DNA from: Myxocyprinus asiaticus
Lineage: Eukaryota > Chordata > Actinopteri > Cypriniformes > Catostomidae
Direction of reading: 5' to 3'
Length of the DNA stretch: 64,000 bases
NCBI RefSeq assembly: GCF_019703515.2
Contig: NC_059365.1
Location: 38,578,001-38,642,000, forward strand
The stretch's first letter is position 1; each line of letters starts with the position of its first letter. The notes below the pieces were generated by a model. That model saw nothing but the letters and a program-made list of their open reading frames with translations. It was not told the origin of the DNA and ran no database searches. Shown here piece after piece: positions 43,621 to 55,258 of this stretch. A program made the translations under genes and the position numbers.

Positions 43621-44335
43621 GTTTTGCTTTTTCAATGCTTCAATACAAGATAATGGGCGTCCTGATGCATTCCTTTCAGCCAAAATACGGAGTGTTCTGA
43701 GACAGATGGGACAGAAGCCACTAGCATATACCACACCTTTGTCTATCGTTGCACTCTGCGCTACGTGCTCTTCTTACATAATAAAACAATTTAAACTCAC
43801 ATTAATATTTCGTGAGCAAATATGTATTTTTTTGGTAAGTAACCGTGTAATAAGCATTGGAGTCCTGATCATGGTTTATTTTGCGATTAAAACGGCTGAC
43901 TATTAAATTCCTTACATATCAGACAAACACAGACAGAAACAGTAGTATTAAATTTGTTACTCACCAGCATTACTGTCGTGTCCAATATAGTTGGCACTGC
44001 AAAGAAACTTATATTAAAAGATGGGGCAAAGTCTGAATCATAACAGTTCTCAAAAGAATCCTTAGAGAAATGTCCAGAACAACACATAATCCCACATTGA
44101 CACGATCAGGAACTTTGTTTAAAATAAACTTCTGCTATAATATCCTAACGTTGTCATCCAGTGGAGACTTGATTTGCCTGTGAAGTCTCCATTCTCTGTA
44201 CAGTAAATCTGCTCCTGTGTTTATTATGACCTGGACGTGTGTCATGCGTAACGAAAAAGCGTGCACTGCTCCAAACAATCAGTTTCTGTGCTAGGATGTG
44301 CAGTCGAGTCGAGTGTGTAACTCCTGGAAATTTAT
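43621..44335. other. intronic sequence between DIRS copy 1 and a Tc1 fragment
   Basis: No gene or element ends are seen. The segment is AT-rich, with 66-69-codon frames lacking known domains. Confidence 0.5.
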
Positions 44336-44694
44336 ACAGTTGAAGTCTGAAGTTTACATACACTTAGGTTGAAGTCATTAAAACAATTTTTTAACCACTC
44401 CATAGATTTCATATTAGCAAACTATAGTTTTGGCAAGTCGTTTAGGACATCTACTTTGTGCATGACGTGTAATTTTTCCAACAATTGTTTACAGACAGAC
44501 TGTTTCACTTTTAATTGACTATAAATCACAATTCCAGTGGGTCAAAAGTTCACATTCACTAAGTTAACTGTGTCTTTAAGCAACTTAGAAAATTCCAGAA
44601 AATTATGTCAAGCCTTTAGGCAATTAGCAAATTAGCTTCTGATAGGCTAATTGGCATCAATTGGAGGTGTACCTGTGGATGTATTTTAAGGCCT
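44336..44694 (+). mobile_element. Tc1 (Tdr1/SB-like) left TIR and 5' region, truncated
   Basis: It begins TACAGTTGAAGTCTGAAG, then has CTTAGGTTGAAGTC and the inner repeat GTGGGTCAAAAGTTCAC with TTTCCAACAATTGTTTACAG. It is the mirror of the 5' end of the 24001-25055 copy. It stops at AAGGCCT (44688-44694) where DIRS sequence takes over. No transposase codons remain. Confidence 0.85.
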
Positions 44695-46390
44695 TTCCGT
44701 TTGTGTGTTATTCCTGGTTGCGGTCGTTATCTCTCTGCTTCTGACAGCCACGATCGCTGTCTTACGTGTCTGGGCACTGCCCACATGGAGACATCATTCG
44801 TGGGTGAGTCATGTCCTCAAAGCGAGAACATGACCATGGCAACGTTGCGGTCGCAGCTTGCTTCGTAAGAACCCCAGCGGCTCCCAGCACCGGCCCTTCT
44901 ACCTACAGGTTTGAGGCCGCGTCGGTTAGCACTGGGGGCAATTTGGGGACATCAATGGGACCACCTCCGCCGAATATACCCCCATGGACCTCCCATTCCC
45001 CAGCAAGCTCGCTCGCCCAGATCGGTCTCTCGCACGAGACCGCCGGCTTATCTCAGCGCGAGTTTGACTTCTCATTCGGAGCTCTGGAAGACGATGAGTT
45101 ATCGAGCGCAGCATCGGAGAGTGGGCTCATCCAGTCTGACGCAGAGGCTTTGGCTGGGCTTCCTCCTTCGGGACCAGTCGCCCAGTCTCATGTCAACGCG
45201 GAAATGACGGACATGCTTTCCAGGGCGGCTGCGAGCGTTGGGCTAGAGTGGAACCCTCCACTCTCCCCTGAACCCTTGTGGCTAGACGATTGGTTTCTGG
45301 GCTCGGGGGTGCCGCCCACGGCCACACTCCGCCCCCGTTCCTTTCTTCCTGAAAGTGCATGAGGAGCTGACAAGATCGTGGGTGGCACCTTTTACTGCCC
45401 GGTCCCGGTCTTTCAGCTCCCCTGCTCTCACTACCCTCGATGGTGGAGCGGCCAGGGGGTATTCGGTGATCCCCCAGGTCGATAAGGCACTCGCGGTGCA
45501 CTTGTGTCTGCAGAGCGCCACCACCTGGCATGGGCACCCGAAGCTCCTGTCCAGTGCCAGGTTTACGTCGGTTTACGTCGTCGACGACTGTGGCCTGCGG
45601 TGCCGCTGGTCAAGCCGCCTCCGCCCTGCACACCATGGCTCTCCTGCAAGTACACCAAGCCAAGGCGCTAAAAGAACAGCATGAGGGTAGTTCTGACCCG
45701 GGATTGATGCAGGAATTGCGCTCGGTGACCTACCTCGCTCTCCGGGCAATGAAGGTCACGGCCCTGGTGGTCCAGGAGCACCACCTTTGGCTCAACTTGC
45801 CCAGCAGTTCTCGGCGGTGAAGAAGCAGATGGAGGCCTTACAACATATCCTGCCCTGGCGTGGCTTAAGACCCCGCACCCTGTCTGCCCGTTGCCAAGGG
45901 CATCCTCCTGCAGCAACAACACCGGCTCCACTGCAGCCCGCCCCCGAGACGGGCTACCCAGGGGCGAGGAGACCCACTTTTCTGGGGCTGGTCGACAGAC
46001 CACTCCATCCCTGGTGGAGGGCTGGGAGGAAAATCTTTTGTTGCCGCATGCCAAGGAGGCTGCAGCACCCAAAAGCCTGACAAAAGAATGGTTCCCTCGT
46101 CTCCTGTGTCACATATCCGGTGTGCACGGCCGTCGTCACGACCACCGTCCACCATCCCATTTTGGCAGGTATGGCACTTCAGCGGCGGACCCCCCGCCCC
46201 TGTGTGCCCAGCTGTGGCACAAACACGCCCACACGGGATTGGTTCCAGTGGACTACGGGGACGAGATTCCTCCTCCCCCCTCCTCGGCCAATCTTATGGT
46301 GGGCGGCAGGAGCCAGGTAAGTGCTTCGATGTCCCTGGACTTAGCACGGCCACAGGGCTCGAGTCCCCTCGACGTGGCACCTTGTCCGAC
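44691..46390 (+). pseudogene. DIRS gag-like ORF1, frameshifted
   Basis: A cysteine/histidine-rich N terminus (CVIPGC, then CLTC-like residues) runs from 44693 in one frame. From 44811 a 183-codon frame carries GALEDDELSSAASESGLIQS and ends at 45362 with a stop, after which the sequence continues in the next frames with VHEELTRSWVAPFTARSR (45355-45684) and ALLQVHQAKALKEQHEGSSD (45530-45820), then LAQQFSAVKKQMEAL (45787-46080). At least three frame changes break it. The product would be the nucleocapsid-like protein. The actual start codon is missing because of the Tc1 junction at 44691. Confidence 0.8.
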
Positions 46391-46429
46391 ATGATCATTC
46401 CCTTGGTCCCCCTCACCTGGAGTTTGGGC

Positions 46430-47800
46430 GCATGGCTCGCACTTTCCAACCCGTCGCGATGGCTGACCCGGGACGTCTGACTCGGCTACGCGATTCAGTT
46501 TGCCAGGCGCCCGCCCAGGTTCAGCGGCGTCCGCTTCACCTCGGTGAAGGGCGAGAACGCCGCTATCTTGAGTGCGGAGACCGCTACCCTTCTGCGAAAG
46601 GGTGCGATAGAGCCTGTCCCTCCAGCCAAGATGAAAAAAGGGTTCTACAGCCCTTACTTCATCGCACAAGGTGGGGGGGTGCGACCAATCCTGGACCTGC
46701 GAGTACTGAACTGGCTTTGCACAGACTCCCATCCAAGATGCTGATGCAAAAACACACTCTAACGAGTATCCAACATCAAGATTGGGTCACGGCGGTAGAC
46801 CTGAAGGACGCGTATTGCCCCTTTGGCCTGTCCTTGTCCCCTCGCATCTTCACAAAGGTCGCAGAGGCAGCCCTTGCCCTGCTAAGGGAAGTGGGCGTCC
46901 ACATCCTCAACTATCTCGATGACTGGCTAATCCTAGCTCACTCTCGAGAGTTGCTGTGTGCACACAAGGACCTCGTGCTCTGGCACCTCAGCCGACTGGG
47001 GCTTCGGGTCAACTGGGAAAAGAGCAAGCTCTCCCCGGTTCAGAGCATCCCTTTTCTCAGTTTGGAGTTGGACTCAGTCTCAATGACAGCACGCCTCACG
47101 AACGAGAACATGCAGTCGGTGCTGAACTGTCTGAAGGCGTTCAGACGGAGAACAGCGGTTCCACTGAAACTTTTTCAGAGGCTCCTGGGGCATATGGCAT
47201 CCTCAGCGGTGGCCACACCACTCGGGTTGATGCATATGAGACCGCTTCAGCACTGGCTTCAGTCTCGAGTCCCGAGATGGGCATGGCGCCGCGGGACATA
47301 TGGCGTGACCATCACGCCGATCTGTCGCCGCCTCTTCAGATTGACCTTGCATTTCTATGGGCTGGGGTTCCCCTAGAGCAGGTCTCCAGGCATGTAGTGG
47401 TTACAACAGACGCCTCCAAGACGAACTGGGGTGCTGGATGCAACGGGCACACAGCCGCTGGCTCCTGGACTGGCCCACGGCTGCGTTGGCACATCAACTG
47501 CCTCGAGTTTTTGGCAGTACTGCTCGCCCTGCGGAGGTTCCGGCCGTTGATCCAGGGCAAGCACGTGTTGGTCCGGATGGACAACACAGCGACGGTAGTG
47601 TACATCAACCGTCAATGCAGTCTACGCTCCCGTTGCATGTCACAACTCGCCCGCCGTCTCCTCCTCTGGAGTCAGCAGCACCTCAAGTCGCTACAAGCCA
47701 CTCACATACCGGGCACCTCAACACCGCAGTGGACATGCTGTCATGTCAGGTTACCCTCAGGGGAGAGTGGAGACTCCACCCTCAGGTGGTCCAGCTGATT
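46430..47800 (+). pseudogene. DIRS reverse transcriptase-RNase H, deleted and frameshifted
   Basis: The RT contains DWVTAVDLKDAY (motif A), PFGLSLSPRIFTKV and LNYLDDWLILAHSREL (YLDD catalytic motif at 46912-46923). About 27 codons between DAY and PFGLS, present in copy 3, are deleted at about 46818. The 5' quarter (46430-46740) is out of frame with the core. After about 47350 the frame shifts to an RNase H with VVTTDASKTNWGAG, INCLEFLAVLLALRR and LVRMDNTATVVYINRQ, showing the D-E-D catalytic residues. RNase H here is better preserved than in copy 3, which lost the RMDN block. Confidence 0.85.
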
Positions 47801-48189
47801 TGGAGTCGATTTGGTCAAGAACAGGTAGACCTGTTTGCTTCCTGGGAATCCTCCCACTGCCCGCTTTGGTACGCCCTGACCGAGGCACCCCTCGGTAAAG
47901 ATGCGCTGGCACACAGCTGGCCCCCTGGACTATGCAAATATGCATTTCCCCCAGTGAGCCTACTTGCACAGACCCTGTGCAAGGTCAGGGAGGACGGGGA
48001 GCAGGTCATCCTTGTAGTAACCTACTGGCCCACCCAGATGTGGTTCTCGGATCTCATGCTCCTCGCAACAGACCCCCGACGAATTCCCCTGAGGAAGGAC
48101 CTTCTTTCTCAGGGACTGGGCACCATCTGGCACCCACGACCAGACCTCTGGAATCTCCACGTCTGGCCCCTGGACGGGACGCGGAAGAC

Positions 48190-48963
48190 CTAAGTGGCCT
48201 ACCACCCGTGGTGGTAGACACAATCACTCAGGCTAGGGCTCCCTCTACGAGGCGCCTGTATGCCTTGAAGTGGCGTCTGTTCGCTAAGTGGTGTTCTTCC
48301 CGACGCAAAGACCCCCAGAGATGCGCAGTCGGATCGGTGCTTTCCTTCCTGCAGGAGAGGCTGGAGGGGCGGCTGTCCCCCTCCACCTTGAAGGTGTATG
48401 TAGCCACTATAGCGGCACACCACAACACGGTGGACGGTAAGTCCTTAGGGAAGCACGACCTGATCATCTGGTTCCTGAGAGGCGCAAGGAAGTTGAATCC
48501 CTCCAGACCACGTCTCATCCCCTCATGGGACCTCTCTGTAGTCCTTTGGGTCTACAGGGAGCCCCCTTCGAGCCCCTGGAGTCAGCTGAGCTTAAGTCAC
48601 TCTCTTTGAAGACTGCCCTCCTGACTGCGCTCACTTCCATCAAGAGGGTAGGGGACCTGCAGGCGTTCTCTGTCAGCGAATCGTGCCTGGAGTTCGGTCC
48701 GGGCTACTCTCACATGATCCTGAGACCCCGACCGGGCTATGTGCCCAAGGTTCCTACGACCCCGTTTAGGGATCAGGTGGTGAACCTGCAAGCACTGCCC
48801 CAGGAGGAGGCAGACCCAGCTTTGGCATTGGTGTATCCAGTGCATGCTTTATGCATCTATTTGGATCGCACGCAGAGCTTCGAGCAGCTCTTTGTCTGCT
48901 TTGGTGGACAGCGGAAAGGAAGCGCTGTCTCCAAACAGAGGATCGCCCACTGGGTCATTGAAA
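48190..48963 (+). pseudogene. DIRS tyrosine recombinase, N-terminal half
   Basis: The gene begins PPVVVDTITQARAPSTRRLY, continues VLSFLQERLEGRLSPSTLKV (core-binding helices), then shifts frame near 48540 into ESAELKSLSLKTALLTALTS and IKRVGDLQAFSV, where the Arg is the first catalytic residue of the family. It runs on through QVVNLQALPQEEADPALALV to HWVIE and is cut at about 48963, so the HSTR box and Tyr are missing. One frameshift is otherwise the only defect seen. Confidence 0.85.
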
Positions 48964-51060
48964 AAAGGATACTGCATTAATTTTTTTGAACACTAACTAT
49001 TAATTGCATAAATTAACTTGTTACATTTCTCAGCCCTAGTCATCTTTTATCACTGTAACGGTATATATCATGAAGTTATTTTTGCTGAATGCAACAAAAA
49101 ATGGTTTATATATAAAATAACCATGTAATTATGCCTGTATCTGGATAATCCAGTGAAATAAATGCTCAGTGCTGAATAAATGCTAGTCTTTTATCATTGT
49201 TATTTGGAACTTGCTGAGTGCGAAACCAAAAGATAAGATTGTTCATAACAAATTAATGATAGGGATTAATGCAAAACCAGCTCCACATTCTAATATTTTC
49301 ATCTGAATTATTTAATGCATCAAGTTGCAATGTTGCTCAGCAGCCATAAACAACTAAACTCTTGCTCTGACATGTAGGCCTAAATAACATAAAACAGATC
49401 TGCCCACTGACAGCCATGCAAATCTAACACAGTCTTTACTGGTTGACACATTTGTATCAACACACCGTCATACTGTATATCCAGTCCTAGTCTGATATTT
49501 TTTTCACATTAAAAGTTTCCATTTTAGGCAAAAAAATAATATGATGGATTTTCCTGAAATTGCGATCCACAAATCTTTCCTCTTACTGTTACACAAATTT
49601 TTCACTGGAATGCTTTGCAACCAAAAATGTATTACTTTATGCTACAAATTAATTACCCATTCAAAACCAAATGCAGACTTTCCTGAAAGCACACACTAAC
49701 ATTATTTTCCTAATGACTCTGGGAACGCCTCCAAAAAGCCCCCTGTAGCCAGTCTGGGTTATTTTGTGCTGAATGATAGCCAGGTAAGATAACAGTAAAT
49801 CTCTCTCCTAACTTACTAATGACAAATAAAAAATCCCTATAACTGTTATAAAACTTTCCTCATCTGAGAAAACACTAAACTGGAAACGAGACATTTCAGG
49901 CAGCAAAAAATATGATTGGAGTACATGGAGAAGCCAGTCAAAACAATTGAAAAGAAAATCTAAATACACAAAACCGTCTAACAACAGCTGTCAACCTTGT
50001 TATCAATCTTGTACCTCGACCCAACTGCGTTCATATTTGCATGTGGCTATTGCATACTGCGGCTTCCCCGTTGACTTGCATGGATTAGCGCCTATCACCA
50101 GGTTTGTGTGACAGGAAATGCAGAGGAATACCGAAAGACAAGAAAAAGCATAGGATCTAGTTTAACATAAACCCAAAGGCCTGCATCATTTATGGTTTTA
50201 CCTTCCCACCCCAAACCAACCACAAGAAAGTAGGCCAGAAGTCAGGCGCTTTGTACAATCCACAAGCTTACTCAACCGGCAATACACCGCCACCACATAA
50301 GCCATGTGAGGAATTTGAAGTAATTCGTTTTTCTGTAGGTTATAACAGATATCAGGAACCAAATGGTTCCAAGAATGTATAACTGTCTAACCAAAAATCT
50401 TCATCCAATTAGTTCGTCCAAAAATGAAAATTCTGTCATTTACTCACCTTTACGTTGTACCTCAACCCAACATTCCTCACCCCGTCAAAGCTCTCAAATG
50501 CCAATTGCGTTCACTGAAATATGGATTTAAAGTATTTTGGATCGTTCTGCTGACGAAACATTGAAAAAAACATATTTTCAAAAAGTTGACAAAAAACTTC
50601 AGAAAACATGAGTTGTGGAAAATTAGATGTGATCTATGAGCTTTATACAGTGTATGCCACTGAAAGGACTACAAGTCTGTCCCTCACAGCCTCATTTTTA
50701 TTTACATCAAAAATTAAATATGGCTCTACTGTGAGTCATTTCTATTCCTTCTGACTGCAGGAATCATTAACAACCAAAGAAGGTTGCCTCTTCAACATAG
50801 ACTAACTGATTTCACAACCAAAATGACAGTGCTTTGGTATAAGTCCTCAGACCTCTCTGAATAATGGCTTCTTAATAGCCAGTGGTTAGTCCTTCAATAA
50901 AGATTCACTGTGTTTTAAAGGACTGTACAGTACAATCAATTTTAGATTCACAAGGACAATAAATCTAGAGGGAGCTGCCCAACCATTTTAACACACTTTA
51001 AAACAGAACCTCCCACTAGCCAGTGAAGCGGAAACAGGCAGATTCACAGCCCCACACATT
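48964..51060. other. intronic sequence, mostly unassigned
   Basis: No gene. From 48975 to about 49041 the sequence TAATTGCATAAATTAACTTG and CTCAGCCCTAG looks like the right end of a fish hAT-type element. At about 50410-50600 CCAAAAATGAAAATTCTGTC and ATTTACTCACC mark the left part of the MITE family also at 55578 and 56879. The remainder has no recognisable features. Confidence 0.5.
50410..50600 (+). mobile_element. common fish MITE (GGGATAGTTCACCCAAAAATG type), fragment
   Basis: TCGTCCAAAAATGAAAATTC, TGTCATTTACTCACC and TTCTGCTGACGAA are characteristic left-half blocks of the family. The far terminus was not found. Confidence 0.5.
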
Positions 51061-51809
51061 GGGCCTCATTTATGAAACATGAGCAGAACGATTTTGTGTA
51101 AATCATTTGTAAAGCAGTTCTGAAGGAAATACTCTTTACATCTGCTCCTAACATCCCATAAGACAGTGTCCTTTCAGACAAACTGCCATGTCATTTTAAT
51201 GGAAGTTAAATTAAATGAGTAAAATTTACCTTAAAAATAACAAATTTGCATAAAGAAAAAAGCAGTTTGATGTTTTCTTTTTAAACCATATACTTAATAT
51301 AAAAGTTTCTTTGATGCTTGCATTTATTTCTTCATAGTAAAGTTTATTCCCAACTCCGCTTTATACATTTTATATAGTTTTTCCAGCATAAGTTTGTGAA
51401 AAGTTTGTAAATAAAATGTAGTTGTTTAATTTTCTTAAAAAAAATTAATGCCCTCTAATGTGGTTGGACAGTTTCTTCATTTGATACAAGCTCTATAATT
51501 TAAGTGTCATAAATTAGTATAGGCATTGATTGTTCCGCATATCTCTATTCACATTTACTAGCACGTCTGATGCCTTCCTTATAGGCCGTTTTCATAGGGG
51601 TTGATTCTGATAATTGTGAATGAACGTACACACACCCCCTATTTACGAATGTTTTGAATTCACTAACACACACGTTTAACTAAAAAATCTGGGGGGTACA
51701 AAGCATTTGTGAATCTGAAGGAACGTTTTTGTGAAGGTCCATTTTACGCACAAATTACTCAGACTTTACTTATATATGTTTATGAAAGTTTCATGAATGA
51801 GGCCCACTG
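51061..51809. mobile_element. MITE with GGGCCTCATTTATGAAAC ends, complete
   Basis: The left end is TGGGCCTCATTTATGAAAC and the right end GTTTCATGAATGAGGCCCA, an inverted repeat of about 19 bp with one mismatch. The element is about 750 bp without coding frames. Inside, TAAATTAAATGAGTAAAATT and the GGAGCAGATGT inverse match the partial copy at 11920-12228. No target duplication is evident. Confidence 0.75.
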
Positions 51810-53385
51810 AACCTCATGTGAGCGCTTTGTGCACCAGATGACACCCAATCTCTACAATGACAACATAATTTAACCTCTGACCCCTACTGTTGCTAGGAAA
51901 CATGAGGAGTCATCAAACCAATGTGGTTTAGCCATGCTTCAGTTCAGCTTTTTTTCCTTTACCTCAAGCCGAAAGTGCTTAGGCTGTCAGTTTCAACTCA
52001 AGCAAATGGACATGATTTTATGCACACTAGCTATACATACATTATAGGGATGGGTCAGGATGGTCAACTAGTTGACAAAATGTCCACCAACTCAGTCATT
52101 TACAACAACCACGGTCCAGATAACCTCGTCCCTTCCACTATGTAGGGAAGCTGCTACCACTGAGTGCATGAACTGTTTTTTGGTTGAAGCAGTACATCAT
52201 CCGGAAACAACTTCTTTCTGTTACAATTTCAGTGTGGACACACACTCAAACTATTTACACTACAAAATGGCATAGAATAGTGCAGAAATGTGCACTATAA
52301 GATGCATCATATGTATCTTCATGTACATCATCCGTTAAACCATAATTTGCCCAAGAATATTTCTGGGGACCAGGGGTTCTTTACTTTAGGCTAGAAGCAT
52401 GCTGTGGTATCCTCCTATTGTTGGCTCACATTGGGGTAGCGAGTATGTCTATTCTTGGACTTTGCTGGTGTGACTGCTGGACGTAGACTTATCAAACTGG
52501 GATGGGGTAATTCTTGGTTATCGTCTCCTAAATCTCTCGTTAGTGTGGAGGAGAGCAGCTGTAATGAGGTGGGGGGTTCTGGCACAGAGACAATAAGAGT
52601 ATTTATTTTTATAGGAGAACACTGTTGTTTCAGGCCTTAAGCTTGGGTCTGGGATTTGTCTGCAGTGATTTGGTATAATGACATCCAACAGGAAACCTTA
52701 ATTAGCCGATCAAAATATGAGATGCAGTTTATCCTGTTACAGAGTGCCTTCTGGGTCTGCACAAGCCCTGTAGATTATCACAAACTGAACACATGTGTAA
52801 TCAACATAGCTTAAATATGATATAGCTACAACTGGTCTCGGCACATCCAGAAAATCTGATTACAGCACATCATGAGCTTTTTGATGATACTGAGACTGAA
52901 ACATGACTTAAACTGTATCTAGCAAAGGACATACAACTAACAAATATATCAAATATTCTTCTGAACAAAAAGCAGAAAAACCATGTAAAACTCACTGCCA
53001 TAATGCTAGGGTGGTCTGGGTGGTTGCTTACTGGCAAAAGTCCTTGCCTTAGCATACACCACTAACTAATGTTGTTTATCTAGTGTTCTTAACACTTGGA
53101 GTGGCCACAAGCTCCAGACAAAATAAAACTCGGCCAACACACACATGCAATTTAATGTTCAGACAGTGTGGAGTGAATATAAAAAATAGATGACCTGCAT
53201 CTGTCATACAAAAGACATAATCATCCCACCATGCTTGACTGAAATTCAGCAATCAAAAAAAGAATGCTACAATTTTTGCATCAGCTTTAGATAGGTGGGA
53301 TTAGTAGAAATGTAGGAGAGCTTAAAAATAAGTTACACAAATTAATGAAGCATCACACCGCCAGTAGAGTGGAGAAAGGACTGAC
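51810..53385. other. proximal part of stox2 intron 1
   Basis: No mobile element with clear ends and no additional exon is seen. Plus-strand frames of 60-75 codons at 51921-52640 lack domains. This stretch next to exon 1 is relatively free of recognised repeats and is a reasonable place for intronic regulatory sequence, but nothing specific can be pointed to. Confidence 0.5.
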
Positions 53386-53551
53386 CTGTTATCATGAATC
53401 CTCTGGGGGAGTGGGTGATGAAGTGTTTAGGGTAGTGCTTGTGGAGCCGGTAGTCTTTCTCGCTCCGTGACCGGGTGTGCTCGGAGGCCCGGTCTGAGAA
53501 TTCGGAACTGGGCCAGGCCCTCCGCAGTGTGGTGCTGCGTGTTTTTTTCAT
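53386..53551 (-). CDS. stox2: stox2 coding exon 1 (N terminus)
   Basis: The exon encodes MKKTRSTTLRRAWPSSEFSD, then RASEHTRSRSEKDYRLHKHY and PKHFITHSPRGFMIT, 55 codons plus one base. The first half is essentially the same as the known vertebrate STOX2 N terminus (MKKTRSTTLRRAWPSSEFSD), while the part after RLHK differs, as expected between fish and mammals. The ATG is at 53551 and is the family start. On the minus strand the donor is ACAG/GTCAGT with the last exonic base at 53386; the leftover G joins GT of exon 2 to give Gly in [10 protein letters not shown]. The N-terminal region is basic and low in hydrophobics, fitting a nuclear protein. Codons beyond 53386 in the open frame are intronic. 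Confidence 0.96.
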
Positions 53552-55211
53552 GATGAGCCCAGATAAAAGCAGTACACTGCCACTGGCTGTGCCCGCCTCT
53601 GCCCACCTTCTAATATCACACTATAACAATCACACTTTTGACATGATGAGATACTCCACCACTGACACTTTCTCTCCACCTCACTCTTCTTCCAGTAGTC
53701 TGAAACACACGAATGCAGGGAAGTGCATGCACCACAACACGCAATCACAGAAGCTTGGTTTGCAAAGCTGCTGTCCTGGAACCCTTTAAGTTTTTTGGTT
53801 TTGGGTCCTCCTCTCTCAGTGCTGAATCTGCTGGCCACAGATGCATCTACCGATGCATTGCCCTACATGCTCCTAATCCTGGTTTAAACAGTTTCTGGCT
53901 TCACGTGTGAAGAGAGGCACACATGCACGCTCTCACATGCTTTGCTATTTCAGCAGCATGTGGATGGAAGACGAGGAGGTGTGTGGGAGTTGAGGGAGGA
54001 AGGGTACGAGGGAACTCATGTGGGAGGATGGAGGGAGGGGATTTGTCTGGGATGTGGGGGGATTGCAGAGGGGTCGAAGTGGGGGCTGAGGGTTTTCACA
54101 CCGTGAGAAGAATCCTGGATCCAGACAAAAGATCAATTCAGCCAAGATTCACTCCACTAGTGCAGAGACATCGAGACAAAAGACACCCCCAAAAACAAAT
54201 TAGACTTTTAAGACAGAAGAACCACAGAGAACACAAAGTCTCAGTCTGTCTCTTCGTGTGCAGGGCAGGGGTCCATTAACCATGCAGAAATAACATGCAG
54301 AGTATATGTGAGAGACATAAGATCCAAGTTTTCCCCCTTTCCATTTTAAATGCAAGGTTGGAAAGAGAGTGCTCGATCCATTTAAAAAGATATCATGTCA
54401 CAGAAAGACATCCTGTTGTCCTGGAGTAGGATGGGAGACAGGACTATGTGAACAAATCTAGAGCAGATCTCTGATGCATTCAATGCCCGTGACAAAGATA
54501 AACATGGAGGCAAATGCATGCGTGGGACTTTCACAGAATGAAAGCTCCTAGACTGCAAGTTGCAGAACGTCTTCTCATCTTTCTCCAGGTTGTGTTGTCT
54601 GACTCGCCAACCGTGCACCACAGGCTCATAAACACATACTCTCACCCTGAATGGCACATGCAGCTCCTGGCCTCCACACGTTGATGCTTTTGGAGGGGCT
54701 GTCCATCATCAGACTTGTAGATTCAGTCAGGGTGCGCTTCTCGCAACAAAACCTCTAGGGCTTACTCTCGTCGTCTCTTTTTGGTTCTCTCTTTCTGGCA
54801 GTCTGCCCAGCCAATAGAAGCATGGTGCTTTATTTACATACAATGTCTCACAAGCTCCTGCGCCAGTCAAACCATTGTAGTATCAAGAGGTGAAAGAAGA
54901 AGAGATGTCCCTTATCAGTAAGGCAGGGATGACAAAAGAGCTGCAGCTTGAACTGTCCCGCAATCTCCCTTTCCTTTCCCTCAGAATTTATTTTTCTAAT
55001 TGTTTTTGCTCTTTTCAACTAAACGCCCTCCTTCTTCAAAGCACAGTTAGATTCACTTACAATTCTCACTTATTCCTGATGGTCGAAGCACCAACTGCAA
55101 GAGAAATTCCTTGGGAATGTAAGTAAAAAAATCTCTCTACTGCAGCTAGAGCGGGAACTGGGGTTCAGGGAGCACAGCGGAATGGTGAATGGAGCTCTCC
55201 CTCCCTCGTAT

Positions 55212-55258
<47 letters not shown>

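Larger units (their letters stand above)
44691..48963 (+). mobile_element. DIRS-type retroelement, truncated at both ends (copy 2)
   Basis: The copy starts at GCCTTTCCGTTTG, the second codon of gag in copy 3, and ends at about 48963 inside the recombinase gene. It therefore lacks both inverted terminal repeats and the complementary region. The order is gag (44691-46380), RT (46430-47330), RNase H (47390-47720), recombinase (48190-48963). Orientation is opposite to copy 1 and antisense to stox2. Confidence 0.88.
1084..53385 (-). other. stox2: stox2 intron 1 (52.3 kb, TE-filled)
   Basis: The interval runs between the exon 1 donor (ACAG/GTCAGT on the minus strand, first intronic base 53385) and the exon 2 acceptor (last intronic base 1084). 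It is a phase 1 intron of 52,302 bp. Nearly all recognisable sequence inside is transposable elements or microsatellites, described separately. Plus-strand elements inside it are antisense to stox2 transcription; minus-strand elements (the LINE at 25.1-27.65 kb, the Tc1 at 24-25 kb, the DIRS fragment at 42-43.6 kb) are co-transcribed in sense. A long first intron is normal for STOX2 in vertebrates. Confidence 0.9.

Noticed and set aside
41988..44335. Idea that DIRS copy 1 inserted into the Tc1 fragment at 44336
   Set aside because: Copy 1 ends at 43620, about 700 bp from the Tc1 start, and no Tc1 sequence is present on its other side.
45193..47376. Several overlapping long frames on both strands (134, 159, 167, 314 codons) in the GC-rich DIRS copy 2
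   Set aside because: GC-rich coding DNA gives long antisense and off-frame ORFs. Only frames collinear with DIRS gag, RT, RNase H and recombinase were kept.
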